A stretch of 64,000 nucleotides of DNA from Rhyacophila brunnea (lineage: Eukaryota; Arthropoda; Insecta; Trichoptera; Rhyacophilidae). The stretch covers positions 62,001 to 126,000 of the forward strand of contig JAGYXB010000100.1 of NCBI GenBank assembly GCA_022495005.1, written 5' to 3'. Numbering within the stretch: the first letter of the stretch is position 1; every line of letters starts with the position of its first letter. A model generated the notes under the pieces. It made no database searches. It was not told the DNA's origin and was given only the letters and a program-made list of their open reading frames with translations. Below, in pieces: positions 62,151 through 64,000 of the stretch. The translations under genes were made by a program, and so were the position numbers.

Positions 62151-62584
62151 CAGAGCGTTGGAGCGGACCCTTTTTTGAGTTGCTCCGCTCCAGTTCCGCT
62201 CCGGGACCTAATACCTGCTCCGGTTCCGCTCCGGGTAAAAAGTTTTAATAAGAATTATATGTATACAAATGTTAAAAAAATAAGTAGTTTTAAAATGATC
62301 GTCATTTTCATTATTAATTCTTTTAAACAAAATTCTCGACAGCAAATCGCCTCTCATTATTTGTCTCTTCTGTCAAAAAGTAAGGTTATTTATCACTCGG
62401 CAGTGTTGCGATATTTCAAATAATTCCAGTATTGCAAAGTGTCAAAATATACTATTTTCATTGTATTATCCGGAGCAGTGGAGAACTACAAATTTTCGGT
62501 GCTCTGGCTCCGCTCCTGCTCCGGGTAAAATTCCATTGCTCCAGTGCCCCGTGCTCCTGCTCTGAGCTCCGCTCCAACGCTCTG
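62151..62584. mobile_element. hAT-type MITE-2, copy 2
   Basis: 434 bp with ends CAGAGCGTTGGAGCGGA and TCCGCTCCAACGCTCTG, here perfect over 17 bp. Flanks ATAAATAC (62143-62150) and ATGAATAC (62585-62592) agree at 7 of 8. The interior matches 22857-23337 (AAACAAAATTCTCGA, TTATCACTCGGCAGTGTTG, TGCAAAGTGTCAAAATATAC), and this copy is shorter by internal gaps. It shows the same GCTCCG-type subterminal arrays at both ends. Confidence 0.85.
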
Positions 62585-63558
62585 ATGAATACTATAAAGT
62601 GTCTGTTCGAGGGATTTAAACGATAATCATTTGAGTTACCCCATGTCCCTCCGTCATGTATATGCAGCTGCGATTTATGCACGGCCGCCTTCCACGACGT
62701 CGTAAACGTGTCAGAATGAAAATATTTTAGTGCCACACTTCCTTCTCCCGAAACGAAGCTGCACGAGACTGATGTCGCAACCCTGCACCTTGGTGCTTAA
62801 AGAAAAAGTTTAGAAGTAGGTAACCGAAGAGAAAAAATAAAAACTCAACCCTATACATTGAGGTTTGAGGATTTAAACAGCATTTAGGTAAATGCTGTGT
62901 AAACTCAATATTGCATGAGCCGTCATAAACAAATAGAATAATATGTTTTCATATCTCTAAAATAATGACATATACTAAATATACTAATAGTTTGTTAAAC
63001 TTTGTACCTACTGATATTGTTATTTCGTGTGTCTATTCTTTACAGAAGGCCACTATCGACTATACATATTATCACTTTATCATATTTATGTATCGATGTA
63101 TTGTAATTGTTTAAACTGTCAAAACTATCTATCTCGATCGAAAAGTTAACAGTCGAGAGAGAGGCTGTTTTACATTGTGGAGCATACCACTTTTTGACAG
63201 TTTAGACGGTTAAATTATTGTAATAATTAACTTCCTCAATATATAAATCTGATACACTACCGTCGATAGCCTCCGATAACCGCCATATGTATGGAATAGC
63301 TTCGCAGATAAATTGGATTAAATAGCATTGTACTGTGATTGTATCTTAAATCATTGTTATTTCAGGTAAAGTATTGTCAGTGGAAGAACGAACGGTGTCT
63401 CCTATAAAGAATATTCGTGGGTATTGCATAGTTGTATTGTTTAATGTAAAATGATTTATAACATAATAAGGAATCATATTATTGTATGTATTAGTTTAGA
63501 GAAATTTTCACTACGCCACGTACCTATTTATATCTAAGAAAGGGTTCACACAATATGC
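62585..63558. other. No feature recognised
   Basis: A CG-richer spot at 62660-62800 has an open frame of 92 codons on minus that runs into the MITE and has no domain. Confidence 0.35.
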
Positions 63559-64000
63559 CAGGGTTGGCGGACCTTTTTACGTACGCGTGCCAAAATTTCC
63601 CAAATATATTTTTTTTTACTATCTATCGTGCCGAGTAGTTTTTCAAAGGGAAAAAATGAAAAAAATGTTATAAGAATTCTATTAAAAAGTTCAAAGAATA
63701 TAATTGAATTCATCAGTATTACTCAGTTTGGTTCTTTACGCACAAATTGACGCTTGACAAAATGAGGCATTCTCTCGCTGCAATGGTATCAAGCATTGTA
63801 AAGTGATTGTAAATCTGTCAAAATCAGAAAGTGCAGCGCGGCTTCGCCCGCCGCCTGTTGAGGTTAGTACGATAATATTATGTGTGACGAATAAAACCTA
63901 AGGACCGACTTACGGAATTTACAACCTAATGCTTATTCTTGAAGAGTATCTGCTTGCTATTTTTTATACAATGCGATCTGTCATTTATGCATAAATTTCG
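63559..64000. mobile_element. Left end of another hAT-like element, cut by the window edge
   Basis: CAGGGTTGGCGGACCTTTTT followed by GCGTGCCAAAATTTCCC is the kind of start seen in Charlie-like hAT elements. No inverted partner (expected form GCCAACCCTG) appears before 64000, and no transposase motif is visible. It either continues beyond the window or is a left-end remnant. Confidence 0.4.

Overview
This window looks like a gene-poor, AT-rich stretch of an arthropod nuclear genome, most likely an insect. The reasons are a TTAGG-type motif and the particular mix of transposable elements: a mariner, R1-like, RTE-like and Jockey/CR1-like LINEs, hAT and Harbinger-like elements, a Helitron and a Penelope-like relic. 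A lepidopteran would fit, but I cannot fix the order from sequence alone. I see no convincing host protein-coding gene, no rRNA, no functional tRNA, no CRISPR array and no bacterial-type operon. Almost everything I can name is a mobile element or its remains.

Layout. 1-5335: old dispersed repeats (families called here R-A and R-B), a 112-bp TA-flanked MITE, and a tRNA-derived SINE (SINE-A) carrying a hAT-like MITE. 5336-7210: a terminally complete but internally deleted Helitron. 7211-16590: nested inverted repeats, relic LINE pieces, a Harbinger-like MITE and a 132-bp repeat (R-C). 16595-24900: a LINE 3' end, tandem copies of a second tRNA-containing family (SINE-B), two hAT-type MITEs with 8-bp target duplications, and a SINE with a 14-bp duplication. 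24900-37420: the R-D duplication, several RTE 3' ends (two nearly identical, one inside a SINE-B copy), a Harbinger-type MITE, a LINE tail with a perfect 11-bp duplication, and a Penelope-like relic. 38316-38372: a hammerhead-ribozyme-like fold. 39590-41798: a nested inverted-repeat SINE-B structure abutting a full-length mariner with two frameshifts. 45585-54722: more SINE-B, a Jockey/CR1-like LINE 3' half, a hAT element keeping only its C-terminal dimerisation domain, another hAT MITE, and an R1-like LINE 3' end. 54723-64000: mostly unannotated, with two hairpins, second copies of R-C and of a hAT MITE, and the left end of another hAT element.

How the parts relate. The autonomous relics (hAT, mariner, RTE, R1-like, Jockey/CR1-like, Helitron) are all truncated or frameshifted here. 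The short non-coding elements (MITEs, SINEs) often have clean ends and target duplications, so they were mobilised by enzymes encoded elsewhere. Nesting gives relative ages: RTE into SINE-B at 31259; a hAT MITE into SINE-B-related sequence at 17745; a hAT MITE into SINE-A at 4174; SINE-C into an older tRNA-like relic at 24675. Repeat family names are local labels only. I used no database.
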